Assembly: GCF_027460265.1 (NCBI RefSeq)
Contig: NZ_JAPZBC010000001.1
Coordinates: forward strand, 4,037,501 to 4,101,500
DNA length: 64,000 nucleotides
Direction: 5' to 3'
Source: Streptomyces sp. WMMC940
Lineage (GTDB): Bacteria > Actinomycetota > Actinomycetes > Streptomycetales > Streptomycetaceae
In this document: piece by piece, positions 37,011 through 45,539 of the stretch
Layout of the letters: each line of letters opens with the position of its first letter
Position numbering within the stretch: the stretch's first letter is position 1
Program-made: the position numbers and the translations under genes
The notes under the pieces: model-generated
Seen by the model: the letters and a program-made list of their open reading frames with translations, nothing else
What the model was told of the DNA's origin: nothing
Database searches by the model: none

Positions 37011-38210
37011 ATGAGCAGCGATCAGCAGCATCCGTACGGCACGCACGACCCCTACGGGCAGAACCCGCCGGACCCCCACGTCACCCAGACGTGGGAGGGG
37101 CAGACCTGGGACACCCAGTACCAGCCGGTCGTCGAACCCGGGCAGCACGCCCCGTACCCGCACGCCCCGTACCCGCACGGCGCCCAGCACTCGCAGGCCG
37201 CCGCGGAGACCTCGTACCTGCCGCCGGTGGGCGCGGCGCCGGGGGCGTACCCGCTGCCGCCGGAGACGCCGGCCGCTCCCGCCGCCGGCCCGGCTCCGGC
37301 CGGCCCCTCCGTGGCCCCCGTCCCGGGCGCGCCCGTGGCCTACGGGCCGCAGGGGGCCTCGTACGGACCGGTCGCCCCATCGCCGACCGCTCCCGTTCCC
37401 CCCGGCGGACCCGAGCCCGCCTACGGCACGCCCACCACCCTGGGCAACGCCCGCGTCACCGACGCCCAGCGCGCCCGCGCCGAGGGCCGGTCGCCGATCA
37501 TCCCGCCCGGGATGCAGCCCGCAGGTCTCACGGCGCTCACCGGCCTGCTGCTCGCGGCGACCGCCGGCATCTCGCCGTACCTGCTGCTGATCCCTCTGAT
37601 CGCGCTGCAAGGCCTCACCGCGGCCGGCTGGTTCCGGCTGAACGGCATGTGGCCCGCCCGCCAGGGCATCGCGCTCGCCTTCGCCGGCGGTCTCGTCGCC
37701 GACGCCGTGCTGCTGGCCGTGGGCCGGGAGCACGCCCCGGCCGCGCTCGTCGGCGCCCTCGGCGTCTGGGTGCTCCTCACGCTCGTGCTGCAGCTGCGCA
37801 GCCACGCGGCCCCGGACGAGCGGATGTACGGGCTCATGGCGACGATCGCCTCGGCTGCGCTGACGATCGTGGCGGCCGGGTTCCTCGCCGCCGCCCCGGA
37901 CGCGGTCGCGGCAGGCGGCGCGGCGGTCGCCGTCGCGGCCCTGGCCCGGGCGCTCCCGCTCCCCGGAGTCGCCTCGGTGGCCGTGGCCCTGCTGGGCGCC
38001 GCGGGCGCGGGGATCGCGGCCGGCGCGGTCACCGGGGCGGGTGCGGAGGCCGCGCTCCCGGCCCTCGGCGCGGGGGTCTGCGCGCTCGTCGGCCTGCGGG
38101 TGGCGAGCTACGACTACCCGTCCCGCTTCGTGCACATGACGGCCGGTGTCGCGCTGCCGCTCACCGCCGCGGCGCCGATCGTCCACCTGCTGGGCCGTGC
38201 CCTCGGCTGA
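37011..38210 (+). CDS. Membrane protein with disordered N-terminus
   Basis: A 399-residue protein. The first 145 residues are Pro/Tyr/His/Gly-rich and low in complexity (repeated 'HAPYPH' units) and are probably cytoplasmic and disordered. The rest forms about seven or eight hydrophobic helices ('LTALTGLLLAATAGISPYLLLIPLIALQG' onwards) with few charged loops. It starts 10 bp after the MoaD-like gene. I know it only as a conserved hypothetical of streptomycetes near glnR; no function can be assigned. Confidence 0.82.
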   Translation: MSSDQQHPYGTHDPYGQNPPDPHVTQTWEGQTWDTQYQPVVEPGQHAPYPHAPYPHGAQHSQAAAETSYLPPVGAAPGAYPLPPETPAAPAAGPAPAGPSVAPVPGAPVAYGPQGASYGPVAPSPTAPVPPGGPEPAYGTPTTLGNARVTDAQRARAEGRSPIIPPGMQPAGLTALTGLLLAATAGISPYLLLIPLIALQGLTAAGWFRLNGMWPARQGIALAFAGGLVADAVLLAVGREHAPAALVGALGVWVLLTLVLQLRSHAAPDERMYGLMATIASAALTIVAAGFLAAAPDAVAAGGAAVAVAALARALPLPGVASVAVALLGAAGAGIAAGAVTGAGAEAALPALGAGVCALVGLRVASYDYPSRFVHMTAGVALPLTAAAPIVHLLGRALG

Positions 38211-38313
38211 GGCCTGGTCCGGTCCGGACGGGAACCATTAGCGTGCCCCCGGACGTCGATCATTGAGTCCGTCTCCGTCCGGGGCGGCCGCGACAGGGGT
38301 GGGAGAACCAGGC

Positions 38314-39003
38314 GTGCGCGCACTGCGAATACTGCTGATCACCGCGGTGATCCTCGGCGGGCTCTTCGTCGCCGCCGACCGGCTGCTGCTCAACTACGCC
38401 GAGTCGGAGGCCGCCGAGAGGGTCAAGGCGCGCCAGGGCCCGTCCGGGACGACGGAGGTGTCGATCGCCGGCTTCCCGTTCCTGACCCAGGTCGCCGGCA
38501 AGGAGCTCGAGCGCGTGGACGTCACCGTCCGGGGCATCGAGGCCGGCGCCAACGGGCGCCGGGTCGTCGTCACCGAGATGTCGGCCGCCCTGCACGACGT
38601 GCGACTCGGCGCGGACTTCTCCAGCGCGACGGCGACGACCGCGACCGGCACGGCCCGCATTTCGTACGCCGATCTCGCCGCGGCGGCGGACGAGGACGTC
38701 ACTCTGGCCTACGGCGGGAACGGCAAGGTGAAGGTCACCGGCTCGGTCGGCATCCTCGGCCGCACGATCTCCCGCAGCGTGGTGTCCACCGTCAGCCTCG
38801 TCGACGGCGACACGATCCGGGTGCGCGCCGACAGGGTGCCCGGGGAGGGCATACCGAGGCTCGAGGACCTGATCCGGGGGAAGACCGACTTCGACCGTGG
38901 GATCAGCGGGCTGCCGCAGGGGATGGAGCTGGAGAAGGTGCAGGCGGAGGAGAACGGCCTCGTCATCACCGTCTCGGGCCGGGACGTTCCGCTGGCCGGC
39001 TGA
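38314..39003 (+). CDS. LmeA-like DUF2993 family protein
   Basis: A 229-residue exported or membrane-tethered protein starting at GTG 38314, after a gggag ribosome site. One N-terminal hydrophobic helix (LRILLITAVILGGLFVAAD) is followed by a soluble DUF2993 domain with typical blocks 'VSIAGFPFLTQVAGKELERVDVTVRGI' and 'GLPQGMELEKVQAEENGLVITVSG'. In mycobacteria the family member LmeA affects lipomannan maturation, apparently through lipid binding; in Streptomyces the role is not known to me. Confidence 0.82.
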   Translation: MRALRILLITAVILGGLFVAADRLLLNYAESEAAERVKARQGPSGTTEVSIAGFPFLTQVAGKELERVDVTVRGIEAGANGRRVVVTEMSAALHDVRLGADFSSATATTATGTARISYADLAAAADEDVTLAYGGNGKVKVTGSVGILGRTISRSVVSTVSLVDGDTIRVRADRVPGEGIPRLEDLIRGKTDFDRGISGLPQGMELEKVQAEENGLVITVSGRDVPLAG

Positions 39004-39213
39004 GCCGCCGCGCCGTCGCCCGGGTGCCGATGCTCCGAGTGGCCGGATGCTGAGACGGTCGTGTCCGGTCCGCAGAAGCCGTCCCGACGGCGGACCCCGC
39101 CGGTGGCGCCGGGCGCCTCGACGGAGGTCACCCATTCCACCTTTCGGACGATCGTGTCTCAGAATGCGACACGCCGGTGACACGGCCGCCGACTCGTCCC
39201 TACGATCGGACCC

Positions 39214-39294
39214 ATGAAGCGACAGGCGGATCTCACGAAGCGGCGGGCAGTCGACCTGTGCCGTGTCGCCGCCATGCTCTGTCGCGCCATCTGA
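39214..39294 (+). CDS. Cys-containing leader peptide upstream of the sulfurtransferase genes
   Basis: A 26-residue peptide beginning MKRQADLTKRRAVDLCRVAA and ending MLCRAI. Arg/Lys-rich peptides with this layout and clustered Cys codons are recognised as putative leader peptides ahead of sulfur-assimilation genes in Streptomyces. Two Cys codons (tgc at 39259, tgt at 39280) fall in its second half, and a small ggaag...cttcc hairpin follows at 39297-39312. Ribosome stalling at Cys codons when cysteine is scarce would be a plausible way to tune the downstream sulfurtransferase. The remaining 39004-39213 and 39313-39447 hold no other gene; gtgtc...gacac at 39154-39172 could be an operator. Confidence 0.7.
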   Translation: MKRQADLTKRRAVDLCRVAAMLCRAI

Positions 39295-39447
39295 GCGGAA
39301 GCGTCGACTTCCGTATTCCCCGGGCCCTCTGACCTGCCACGGATCAGGGCCAACCCTCGTGCCTGACGCCCTTGCGGCGCACCCGCACAACCCCGCGCGA
39401 CACCCCAGCGCACCACCCGCCGCACACTGCCCCGGAGGAGAAACAGC

Positions 39448-40293
39448 ATGAGCCGCAGCGACGTCCTGGTAGACGCCGACTGGGTCGAGGCCCGCCTGGA
39501 CGACCCGAAGGTCGTCGTCGTCGAGGTCGACGAGGACACCTCGGCCTACGACAAGAACCACATCAAGAACGCCGTCCGGATCGACTGGCAGAAGGACCTC
39601 CAGGACCCGGTCCGCCGTGACTTCGTGGACCAGGCCGGCTTCGAGAAGCTGCTGTCGGAGAAGGGGATCGCGAACGACGACACGGTCGTCCTCTACGGCG
39701 GCAACAACAACTGGTTCGCCTCCTACGCGTACTGGTACTTCAAGCTCTACGGCCACCAGGACGTGAAGCTCCTCGACGGCGGACGCAAGAAGTGGGAGCT
39801 CGACTCCCGCGACCTCGTCGACGGCTCCGAGGTCCCGCAGCGCCCGGCCACCGAGTACCGGGCCAAGGCCCAGGACACGACCATCCGCGCCTTCCGCGAC
39901 GACGTCGTCGCCGCCATCGGCAGCCAGAACCTGGTCGACGTCCGTTCGCCCGACGAGTTCAGCGGCAAGCTGCTCGCCCCGGCCCACCTGCCGCAGGAGC
40001 AGTCGCAGCGCCCCGGCCACGTGCCGAGCGCCCGCAACATCCCGTGGTCGAAGAACGCCAACGACGACGGCACCTTCAAGTCGGACGACGAGCTCAAGGC
40101 CCTCTACGCCGAGGAGCAGGTCGACCTGGCGAAGGACACCATCGCCTACTGCCGCATCGGTGAGCGCTCCGCGCTGACCTGGTTCGTCCTGCACGAGCTG
40201 CTCGGTGTGGAGAACGTCAAGAACTACGACGGCTCGTGGACCGAGTACGGCTCCCTCGTCGGCGTGCCGATCGAGCTCGGCGCGAACAAGTAA
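39448..40293 (+). CDS. Thiosulfate sulfurtransferase (tandem rhodanese), CysA/SseA-like
   Basis: A 281-residue protein with two rhodanese domains. The N-terminal one is inactive-looking; the C-terminal one has the persulfide-forming Cys235 in the loop CRIGERS ('TIAYCRIGERSALTWFVL'). The CH2A-type 'VVVVEVDED' and 'VDVRSPDEF' blocks mark each domain. It transfers sulfane sulfur from thiosulfate or related donors to thiol acceptors. It is translated from a good ggagga site and followed after 42 bp by the SseC-like gene, the same pair as CysA2-SseC2 in M. tuberculosis. Confidence 0.95.
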   Translation: MSRSDVLVDADWVEARLDDPKVVVVEVDEDTSAYDKNHIKNAVRIDWQKDLQDPVRRDFVDQAGFEKLLSEKGIANDDTVVLYGGNNNWFASYAYWYFKLYGHQDVKLLDGGRKKWELDSRDLVDGSEVPQRPATEYRAKAQDTTIRAFRDDVVAAIGSQNLVDVRSPDEFSGKLLAPAHLPQEQSQRPGHVPSARNIPWSKNANDDGTFKSDDELKALYAEEQVDLAKDTIAYCRIGERSALTWFVLHELLGVENVKNYDGSWTEYGSLVGVPIELGANK

Positions 40294-40335
40294 GCCCCGG
40301 ACCTCCGGACCCCTCGAGCGTAAGGACAGAAAAGC

Positions 40336-40623
40336 ATGTGTGGAGCGAAGGCCGGCGGCCCCGACGCCTCGACGATCAAGCCCGGTGAGACCACCATCCA
40401 GGGTCAGGTGACCCGCGACGGCGAGCCGGTCACCGGCTATGTGCGTCTGCTGGACTCGACCGGCGAGTTCACCGCCGAGGTCCCGACCTCGGCGACCGGA
40501 CAGTTCCGCTTCTACGCGGCCGAGGGGACGTGGACCGTGCGCGCCCTCGTCCCGGGCGCCACGGCGGACCGTACGGTCGTCGCGCAGACGGGTGGCCTCT
40601 CCGAGGTGGCCATCGCCGTCTGA
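40336..40623 (+). CDS. sseC: DUF1416/SseC-like protein
   Basis: A 95-residue beta-rich protein (DUF1416) beginning MCGAKAGGP. The invariant Cys2 next to Gly is a feature of this family and a possible sulfur acceptor. The rest resembles a small carboxypeptidase-regulatory-like beta sandwich ('TIQGQVTRDGEPVTGYVRLLD', 'GEFTAEVPTSATGQFRFYA'). Always paired with the tandem rhodanese in actinobacteria, it probably works with it, though the biochemical role is not established. A terminator follows 21 bp after its stop. Confidence 0.87.
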   Translation: MCGAKAGGPDASTIKPGETTIQGQVTRDGEPVTGYVRLLDSTGEFTAEVPTSATGQFRFYAAEGTWTVRALVPGATADRTVVAQTGGLSEVAIAV

Positions 40624-40644
40624 CGGCAGTCGACGGAAACCGGC

Positions 40645-40701
40645 CGAAGGGCCGCACCCCAGGGGGTTGGACGCTTTCCTGGACGTGGGTGCGGCCCTTC
40701 G
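40645..40701 (+). terminator. Terminator of the sulfurtransferase operon
   Basis: Perfect 15-bp inverted repeat (cgaagggccgcaccc at 40645-40659, complement at 40687-40701) around a 27-nt loop, directly behind sseC. The loop is long and there is no T-tract, but the stem is very stable. Confidence 0.8.
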
Positions 40702-40735
40702 TGCCGTCGTGGGCGGCGGGACCTACGCTGGGGGT

Positions 40736-41011
40736 ATGTACGCGCGGCGCCGTCACGCCTACTTCCTGCTCATGGGCGGATGCCTCGTCCTCTTCGTGTC
40801 CGCCTGGGCCTTCGTACGCCTCTGGTCGGTACCGGTCGCCGTCGGCATGTGCGTCGTCGCCATGGTGATCCCTCCGCTCGCCGCGGTGGTGGCGAACCGG
40901 CGCGGTCCCGAGGACCGCTGGTGGGACGACCCGTCCGGAGACCCGCAGTCCGACGAGTGGTGGGACGAACTGGACGGGAAGAGGAAGCCGGGCTCGGGCC
41001 CGCGCCCGTGA
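40736..41011 (+). CDS. DUF3099 family small membrane protein
   Basis: A 91-residue protein with two membrane helices (about 8-28 and 30-52) and an acidic, Trp-rich cytoplasmic tail ('EDRWWDDPSGDPQSDEWWDEL'), the hallmark of DUF3099 proteins in actinobacteria. ATG 40736 lies 6 nt after a tacgct -10 (40724-40729) with no ribosome site, suggesting a leaderless transcript. Function unknown. Confidence 0.83.
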   Translation: MYARRRHAYFLLMGGCLVLFVSAWAFVRLWSVPVAVGMCVVAMVIPPLAAVVANRRGPEDRWWDDPSGDPQSDEWWDELDGKRKPGSGPRP

Positions 41012-41090
41012 CACGCGGCGTCGAGCCCGCCCGACGCCCGCTGCCCGACCCCGTTCGTTCCTGCTGCCCGATCCCGGGGCCCGGCACCCT

Positions 41091-41453
41091 TCAGTAGACG
41101 AGCGCCTGCGTGCCGTCGGCCGTCGCCTCGCTGACGAAGACCTGCGCGCCCGCGATCCGTACGCCTTCGATCACGTCCTTCTCGGTGATCTCGCGGCGCG
41201 CCGCGCACTGCGTGCAGAGGGTGATCCGCCCCGCCGCCAGGATCGAGTCGATCAGGTCCGGCAGCGGCGCCGCGTGCGGCAGCTCGAACTCCCCGGCCCG
41301 GCCCGGCAGGGCGAACCACGACGACTCCCCCGTCAGCCAGAGCGAGACCTCCACCCCGCTGGCCACGGCGACGGCGGCGACCGTGAAGGCCTGCGAGCAG
41401 CGTTCGGGGGCGTCGGCCCCGGCGGTCACCTTGATCACGAGCTTCTTCGCCAT
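41091..41453 (-). CDS. DsrE-family protein
   Basis: A 120-residue DsrE/YchN-like protein: N-terminal 'LVIKVTAGADAPERCSQAFTVAA', then 'VEVSLWLTGESSWF' and a Cys pair in 'ITLCTQCAARREI' at the usual sulfur-handling position. DsrE-type proteins shuttle sulfur or act as small oxidoreductases. Its proximity to the sulfurtransferase pair is suggestive, though it is transcribed convergently to the DUF3099 gene. ATG 41453 (MAKKLVIKV) is preferred to an upstream ATG with poor context. Confidence 0.85.
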   Translation of the reverse strand: MAKKLVIKVTAGADAPERCSQAFTVAAVAVASGVEVSLWLTGESSWFALPGRAGEFELPHAAPLPDLIDSILAAGRITLCTQCAARREITEKDVIEGVRIAGAQVFVSEATADGTQALVY

Positions 41454-41836
41454 ACGCCGAACTGTAATCGGCGCGGCCACAACCCATGGCCACGCCCCGT
41501 GATCGGGGGCGCGGGCCAGTTGTATGAGCGCGGACGAACGAAATGCGCGCCTGCAGGTCTCGTGGAGGACCCTTCCGGCACTGCGCGGAACACAGTCGGA
41601 ACCTGCCGCACGGGGACGTCATGGTCGGCAACGACGTCTTCGACAGCGCCGTCGTCGCCGGTGACACGGCCGTGCTGATCGTCCGCTCCCGAAGGCGAGG
41701 CCCTTTCCGTACCCTCCCACCAGACCGTCGTCCTGCAGAACCGGCTGCTGGGCCGACCTCGCAGAGAGGGCCGTGTCCCCGCCCACTAAGCTGGGGTGCG
41801 GCCCGATCTGCCTTCGCGCTCACCCGAGGAGCACCC
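41454..41836. other. Intergenic region, possibly with degraded coding sequence
   Basis: 383 bp between the DsrE gene and a 32-aa peptide gene. A plus-strand frame at about 41600-41690 reads 'GDVMVGNDVFDSAVVAGDTAVLIV', which looks protein-like, but then turns Arg/Pro-rich. It has no good start and merges in frame with the small downstream gene. It may be a gene remnant or chance. I assign no function. Confidence 0.3.
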
Positions 41837-41935
41837 GTGATTGTTTTCTTCGAACTTCTGCTGGTCCTGGTGTGTGTCGGCGTGCTCGCCTTCACCGGCC
41901 TGGCCGTGAAGAAGCTGTACCAGGGCCAGCGCTAG
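41837..41935 (+). CDS. Small single-pass membrane peptide (32 aa)
   Basis: A 32-residue peptide: MIVFFELLLVLVCVGVLAF forms one hydrophobic helix, followed by a positive tail KKLYQGQR. The gaggag ribosome site, 7-8 nt before GTG 41837, supports translation and separates it from a longer chance frame. It ends 31 bp before the nitrobindin-like gene, so the two may share an mRNA. Function unknown. Confidence 0.68.
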   Translation: MIVFFELLLVLVCVGVLAFTGLAVKKLYQGQR

Positions 41936-41966
41936 TCCCGTATCCCACTGACCGACAGAGCCAGCC

Positions 41967-42539
41967 ATGATCGAGATCCCGTCCGACCTCAACCCCGACC
42001 TCGTGCCGCTCGCCTTTCTCCTCGGCACCTGGGAAGGCGCGGGTGTGTCCGACTTCCCCGGCTCGGAGAAGTGCAACTTCGGCCAGTCCGTGACCTTCAG
42101 CCACGACGGCCGGGACTTCATCGAGTACGTCTCGCACAGCTGGGTGCTGGACTCCGAAGGCAGGAAGGTCCGCCCCCTGGAGAGCGAGTCCGGCTACTGG
42201 AGGATCGACAAGGACCGGAAGGTCGAGGTCGTCATGGTCCGCGACCAGGGCGTCGTGGAGATCTGGTACGGCGATCTGGCGGACAAGAAGCCGCAGATCG
42301 ACCTGGCCACGGACGCCGTCGCGCGCACCGCCGCCTCCCCGCAGTACTCCGGAGGCAAGCGGCTCTACGGCTACGTCAAGGGCGACCTGATGTGGGTCGG
42401 CGAGAAGTCCACCCCCGAGGTGCCGTTGCGGCCGTACATGTCGGCGCATCTGAAGAAGGTCGTCACGCCCGAGCAGGTCGAGGCCTGGGCCAAGGACCTC
42501 GGTGACCTGCCGGACGACGGCATCGCCTTCTTCAAGTGA
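41967..42539 (+). CDS. Nitrobindin/THAP4-like (FABP-family) beta-barrel protein
   Basis: A 190-residue lipocalin-like barrel. The N-terminal 'LVPLAFLLGTWEGAGVSDFPGSE' is the family signature (LLGTW-x-G-x-G), and 'ESGYWRI', 'VEVVMVRDQGVVEIWYG' and the final 'YMSAHLKK' follow in family order. Nitrobindins bind heme b through a His near the C-terminus; His in 'SAHLKK' is the candidate. The physiological role in Streptomyces is not known. It starts at ATG 41967. Confidence 0.85.
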   Translation: MIEIPSDLNPDLVPLAFLLGTWEGAGVSDFPGSEKCNFGQSVTFSHDGRDFIEYVSHSWVLDSEGRKVRPLESESGYWRIDKDRKVEVVMVRDQGVVEIWYGDLADKKPQIDLATDAVARTAASPQYSGGKRLYGYVKGDLMWVGEKSTPEVPLRPYMSAHLKKVVTPEQVEAWAKDLGDLPDDGIAFFK

Positions 42540-42700
42540 CGTCCCGGCGGTGACGTCCCGTCCTTCGGCGACTCCCGCGTGCGTCGAGCACCCCTCGTGA
42601 TCGGCGGCACGGGTAGCCCTCATCGCACGCCCCGCGGCTCCGGCGGAATCCAGGGGCGCGGACGGGTCGCCGTCCCTCCGCGCCCCCGCTCCGGGCTGCC

Positions 42701-42706
42701 TACACT
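42701..42706 (+). promoter_or_regulatory. -10 element of nur (leaderless promoter)
   Basis: tacact lies 6 nt before the GTG start of nur, the spacing that places the transcription start at or next to the start codon. No ribosome site is present. Leaderless mRNAs are common in Streptomyces. Confidence 0.6.
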
Positions 42707-42712
42707 GGACGC

Positions 42713-43150
42713 GTGGTGAGCACCGACTGGAAGAGTGATCTGCGGCAGCGCGGTTACCGGCTGACCCCGCAGCGCCAGCTCGTCCTCGAAGCCGTCGACG
42801 CGCTGGAGCACGCGACGCCCGACGACATCCTCGTCGAGGTGCGCAAGACGGCCTCCGGGGTGAACATCTCGACGGTCTACCGGACCCTGGAGCTGCTGGA
42901 GGAACTGGGCCTGGTCTCGCACGCCCACCTCGGGCACGGCGCCCCCACCTACCATCTGGCCGACCGGCACCACCACCTCCATCTGGTCTGCCGCGACTGC
43001 GGGGACGTGATCGAGGCGGACGTCGACGTCGCCGCCGGGTTCACCGCCGATCTCCGCGAGAAGTTCGGCTTCAACACCGACATGAAGCACTTCGCGATCT
43101 TCGGCCAGTGCCGGAAGTGCGCGGGGAAGGCCGCCGGCGGGCAGTCGTAG
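42713..43150 (+). CDS. nur: Nickel-responsive Fur-family regulator Nur
   Basis: A 145-residue Fur-type repressor: winged helix 'RQRGYRLTPQRQLVLEAVDAL...NISTVYRTLELLEELGLV', then a metal-binding dimerisation domain. The His-rich run 'YHLADRHHHLHLVCRDCG' and the late 'HFAIFGQCRKC' give two CxxC pairs (structural Zn) and the His cluster that forms the Ni site in Nur. Sequence and neighbourhood match Nur rather than the Fe (DmdR) or Zn (Zur) members. Nur represses sodF and nickel uptake when Ni is present. Start is GTG 42713 or GTG 42716. The ygfZ-like gene follows 10 bp later. Confidence 0.9.
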   Translation: MVSTDWKSDLRQRGYRLTPQRQLVLEAVDALEHATPDDILVEVRKTASGVNISTVYRTLELLEELGLVSHAHLGHGAPTYHLADRHHHLHLVCRDCGDVIEADVDVAAGFTADLREKFGFNTDMKHFAIFGQCRKCAGKAAGGQS

Positions 43151-43160
43151 GCTTGGGGCC

Positions 43161-44141
43161 ATGCAGCGACATTCAACGATCAGCCCTCTGCTGTCCCTGC
43201 CCGGCGCCGTTCCCGCCGAGGGACGCGACGAAGGTGTCGCGGCCCACTACGGCGATCTGTTCCGTGAGCAGCGTGCCCTCGCCGACGGCACCGGTCTCGT
43301 CGACCTCTCGCACCGCGGCGTGATCACCGTCTCCGGGAAGGACCGGCTCGGCTGGCTGCATCTGCTGCTCACCCAGCACGTCAGCGAGCTCCCCGCCGGG
43401 GAGGCCACCGAGGCCCTGATTCTCTCGGCGCACGGACACATCGAGCACGCGCTGTACCTCGTGGACGACGGCGAGACGGTGTGGGCGCACGTCGAACCGG
43501 GGACGCAGGAGGCGCTCCTCGCGTACCTGGAGTCGATGAGGTTCTTCTACCAGGTGGACGTCGCGGACCGTACGGACGAGTTCGCGCTCGTGCATCTGCC
43601 CGCCGGTTCGATCGCGGAAGTCCCGGAGGGCGTGGTCGTACGGGAGACCCCGCAGGGCCGCGACCTGTTCCTGCCGCGTGTCGCGCTGGAGTCTTACGCG
43701 GCGGCCAACGGCCCGGCGATCGGCGTCCTGGCGTACGAGGCCCTGCGCGTGGAGGCCCACCGGCCGCGGCTGGGCTTCGAGACCGACCACCGCACCATCC
43801 CGCACGAGGTCGGGCTGATCGGGCCCGCCGTGCATCTGCAGAAGGGCTGCTACCGGGGGCAGGAGACCGTGGCGCGCGTCCACAACCTGGGGAAGCCGCC
43901 GCGCCGGCTGGTGTTCCTGCACCTCGACGGCAGCGAGGTACATCTGCCGGGGCACGGCACGCCGGTCCGGCTGGCCGCGGACGGCGAGGAGGGCCGCCAG
44001 CTCGGCTTCATCACGACCTCGGCCCGCCACCACGAGCTGGGGCCGATCGCCCTCGCCCTGGTGAAGCGGAACGTACCGGTGGACGCGGAGCTGCTGGCCG
44101 GGAGCACGGCCGCGGCCCAGGAGGTCGTGGTCGAGCCGTAG
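43161..44141 (+). CDS. ygfZ: YgfZ/GcvT-domain folate-binding protein
   Basis: A 326-residue protein with the T-protein fold and the YgfZ signature motif 'KGCYRGQETVARVHNLG' (K-G-C-Y-x-G-Q-E), whose Cys is needed for folate-dependent support of Fe-S cluster assembly or repair. 'GLVDLSHRGVITVSGKDRLGWLHLLLTQ' is the typical N-terminal block. It probably forms an operon with nur (10-bp gap). Confidence 0.92.
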   Translation: MQRHSTISPLLSLPGAVPAEGRDEGVAAHYGDLFREQRALADGTGLVDLSHRGVITVSGKDRLGWLHLLLTQHVSELPAGEATEALILSAHGHIEHALYLVDDGETVWAHVEPGTQEALLAYLESMRFFYQVDVADRTDEFALVHLPAGSIAEVPEGVVVRETPQGRDLFLPRVALESYAAANGPAIGVLAYEALRVEAHRPRLGFETDHRTIPHEVGLIGPAVHLQKGCYRGQETVARVHNLGKPPRRLVFLHLDGSEVHLPGHGTPVRLAADGEEGRQLGFITTSARHHELGPIALALVKRNVPVDAELLAGSTAAAQEVVVEP

Positions 44142-44200
44142 GGGCCCACCCGGGCTGCGCGGCTCCCGCGGAGCGCGTCGCCCGGACCGGGGCGTCCGCA

Positions 44201-44626
44201 CTACACCTCCAGCAGCACCGTGAACGGTCCGTCGTTGGTGAGCGAGACCCTCATCCGCGCCCCGAACCGGCCCGTCTCCACCCGTGCGCCCAGCTCCCGC
44301 AGCCGCGCCACCACCTCGTCCACGAGCGGCTCGGCGATCTCGCCGGGTGCGGCGGCGTTCCAGGTGGGGCGGCGGCCCTTCCGGGCGTCCCCGTAGAGGG
44401 TGAACTGGGAGATCACCAGCAAGGGGGCGTTCACGTCCGAGCAGGACTTCTCGCCTTCGAGGATCCGCACCGACCAGAGCTTCCGGGCGAGTTGCGCCGC
44501 CTTCTCGGGCGTGTCCTGGTGGGTCACCCCCACCAGGACGCACAGCCCCTCGCCGACGATCTCTCCCACGGTCTCACCGGCCACCACGACGCTCGCGCCG
44601 TCGACCCTCTGCACCACTGCACGCAT
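44201..44626 (-). CDS. dtd: D-aminoacyl-tRNA deacylase
   Basis: A 141-residue Dtd, which removes D-amino acids mischarged to tRNA. Both active-site motifs are intact: '[15 protein letters not shown]' (SQFTL-x-G) and the C-terminal '[13 protein letters not shown]' (NxGPxT cross-subunit motif). '[15 protein letters not shown]' is the standard N-terminus, so ATG 44626 is chosen. It is divergent from rsiG. Confidence 0.96.
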   Translation of the reverse strand: MRAVVQRVDGASVVVAGETVGEIVGEGLCVLVGVTHQDTPEKAAQLARKLWSVRILEGEKSCSDVNAPLLVISQFTLYGDARKGRRPTWNAAAPGEIAEPLVDEVVARLRELGARVETGRFGARMRVSLTNDGPFTVLLEV

Positions 44627-44772
44627 ACAGACCAACCTATCGGGGGCTGAACGGGTGCAGACCGCCTGCAGGGGCACCGTTCGTAATGGCACGATGCACG
44701 GAGTCGGTGCATCCCCTCGGCCCTCCGGGCCCGGGGAGACCTCATGCACCGGTCGAGGGGACTGATTCACGC

Positions 44773-45423
44773 ATGAGCACACCTGGCGCCGGGCAGTCGC
44801 CCGGTCCCGTACAGATGACCCGCGGTGCCTGCTCGGGGGCCGGCACCGCCCGCCCGCCCGCGCAGCGCACCGGAGAGAGCTGTCCCGACTCCGGCGTGCG
44901 CGATCTCGCTGTCCTGCGGCTGCCGGAGCTGCGGGCCCTGCGCAAGGAGTCCCAGCGGGACGAGGCCGATCTGAGCTATGTACGACGGCTGCTGCAGGGC
45001 CGGATCGACATCCTGCGCGCGGAGCTGTCCCGGCGTTCGGCGCCGCCGTCGCCGCTGCATCCCGCCGCGGCGTCCGGTCCGGACGGGTCCGGTCCGGACG
45101 CCGCGGTGGTCGACCGGCTCTCGCGGATCCTCGCCGACCCGCCGTCGCGGCGCGGCAGTTCGGCCCGACACGTCACCCTGTCCGTGCCGCGCGGCGAGGA
45201 GTACCGGCTGCTGGCCGCGGAGATGCTCTCCGAGGTCGAGCTGTCCGACCTGGAGGCGCGCACGGACGACGAACTGCGCGCGGCGATGGGGCGGCTCGCG
45301 GACTACGAACAGGAAGTCTCCGGACAGCGGCAGCAGTTGCAGCGCACCGCGGACGACTGCAGCGCGGAGATCGCCCGCAGGTACCGTGAGGGCGAAGCGC
45401 AGGTGGACGACCTGCTCACCTGA
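44773..45423 (+). CDS. rsiG: Anti-sigma factor RsiG (c-di-GMP-dependent, acts on WhiG)
   Basis: A 216-residue protein with two antiparallel helices each carrying the RsiG c-di-GMP motif E(x3)S(x2)R(x3)Q(x3)D. Copy 1 is E64-S68-R71-Q75-D79 (in '[16 protein letters not shown]'); copy 2 is E179-S183-R186-Q190-D194 (in '[16 protein letters not shown]'). Both are exact. In Streptomyces RsiG holds the sporulation sigma factor WhiG inactive when two c-di-GMP molecules are bound between the helices, linking second-messenger level to spore formation. The N-terminal 40 residues and the Ser/Pro/Gly linker (90-110) look disordered. whiG is not in the window. Confidence 0.95.
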   Translation: MSTPGAGQSPGPVQMTRGACSGAGTARPPAQRTGESCPDSGVRDLAVLRLPELRALRKESQRDEADLSYVRRLLQGRIDILRAELSRRSAPPSPLHPAAASGPDGSGPDAAVVDRLSRILADPPSRRGSSARHVTLSVPRGEEYRLLAAEMLSEVELSDLEARTDDELRAAMGRLADYEQEVSGQRQQLQRTADDCSAEIARRYREGEAQVDDLLT

Positions 45424-45539
45424 CGCCGGGCCGGCCGGACGGGCCCTGGCCGACCCCGTCCGCCGGGTGGGCCGGGGCTCGCGGAGGGCGCCCGTAATCC
45501 CTGCGACGAGCGGGGGCGGGGCGGCATAGCGTGGGTGTC

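Noticed and set aside
41543..41935. 130-codon frame starting upstream of the 32-aa peptide
   Set aside because: Only the last 32 codons look like protein and have a ribosome site. The upstream part is Arg/Pro-rich with no start signal.
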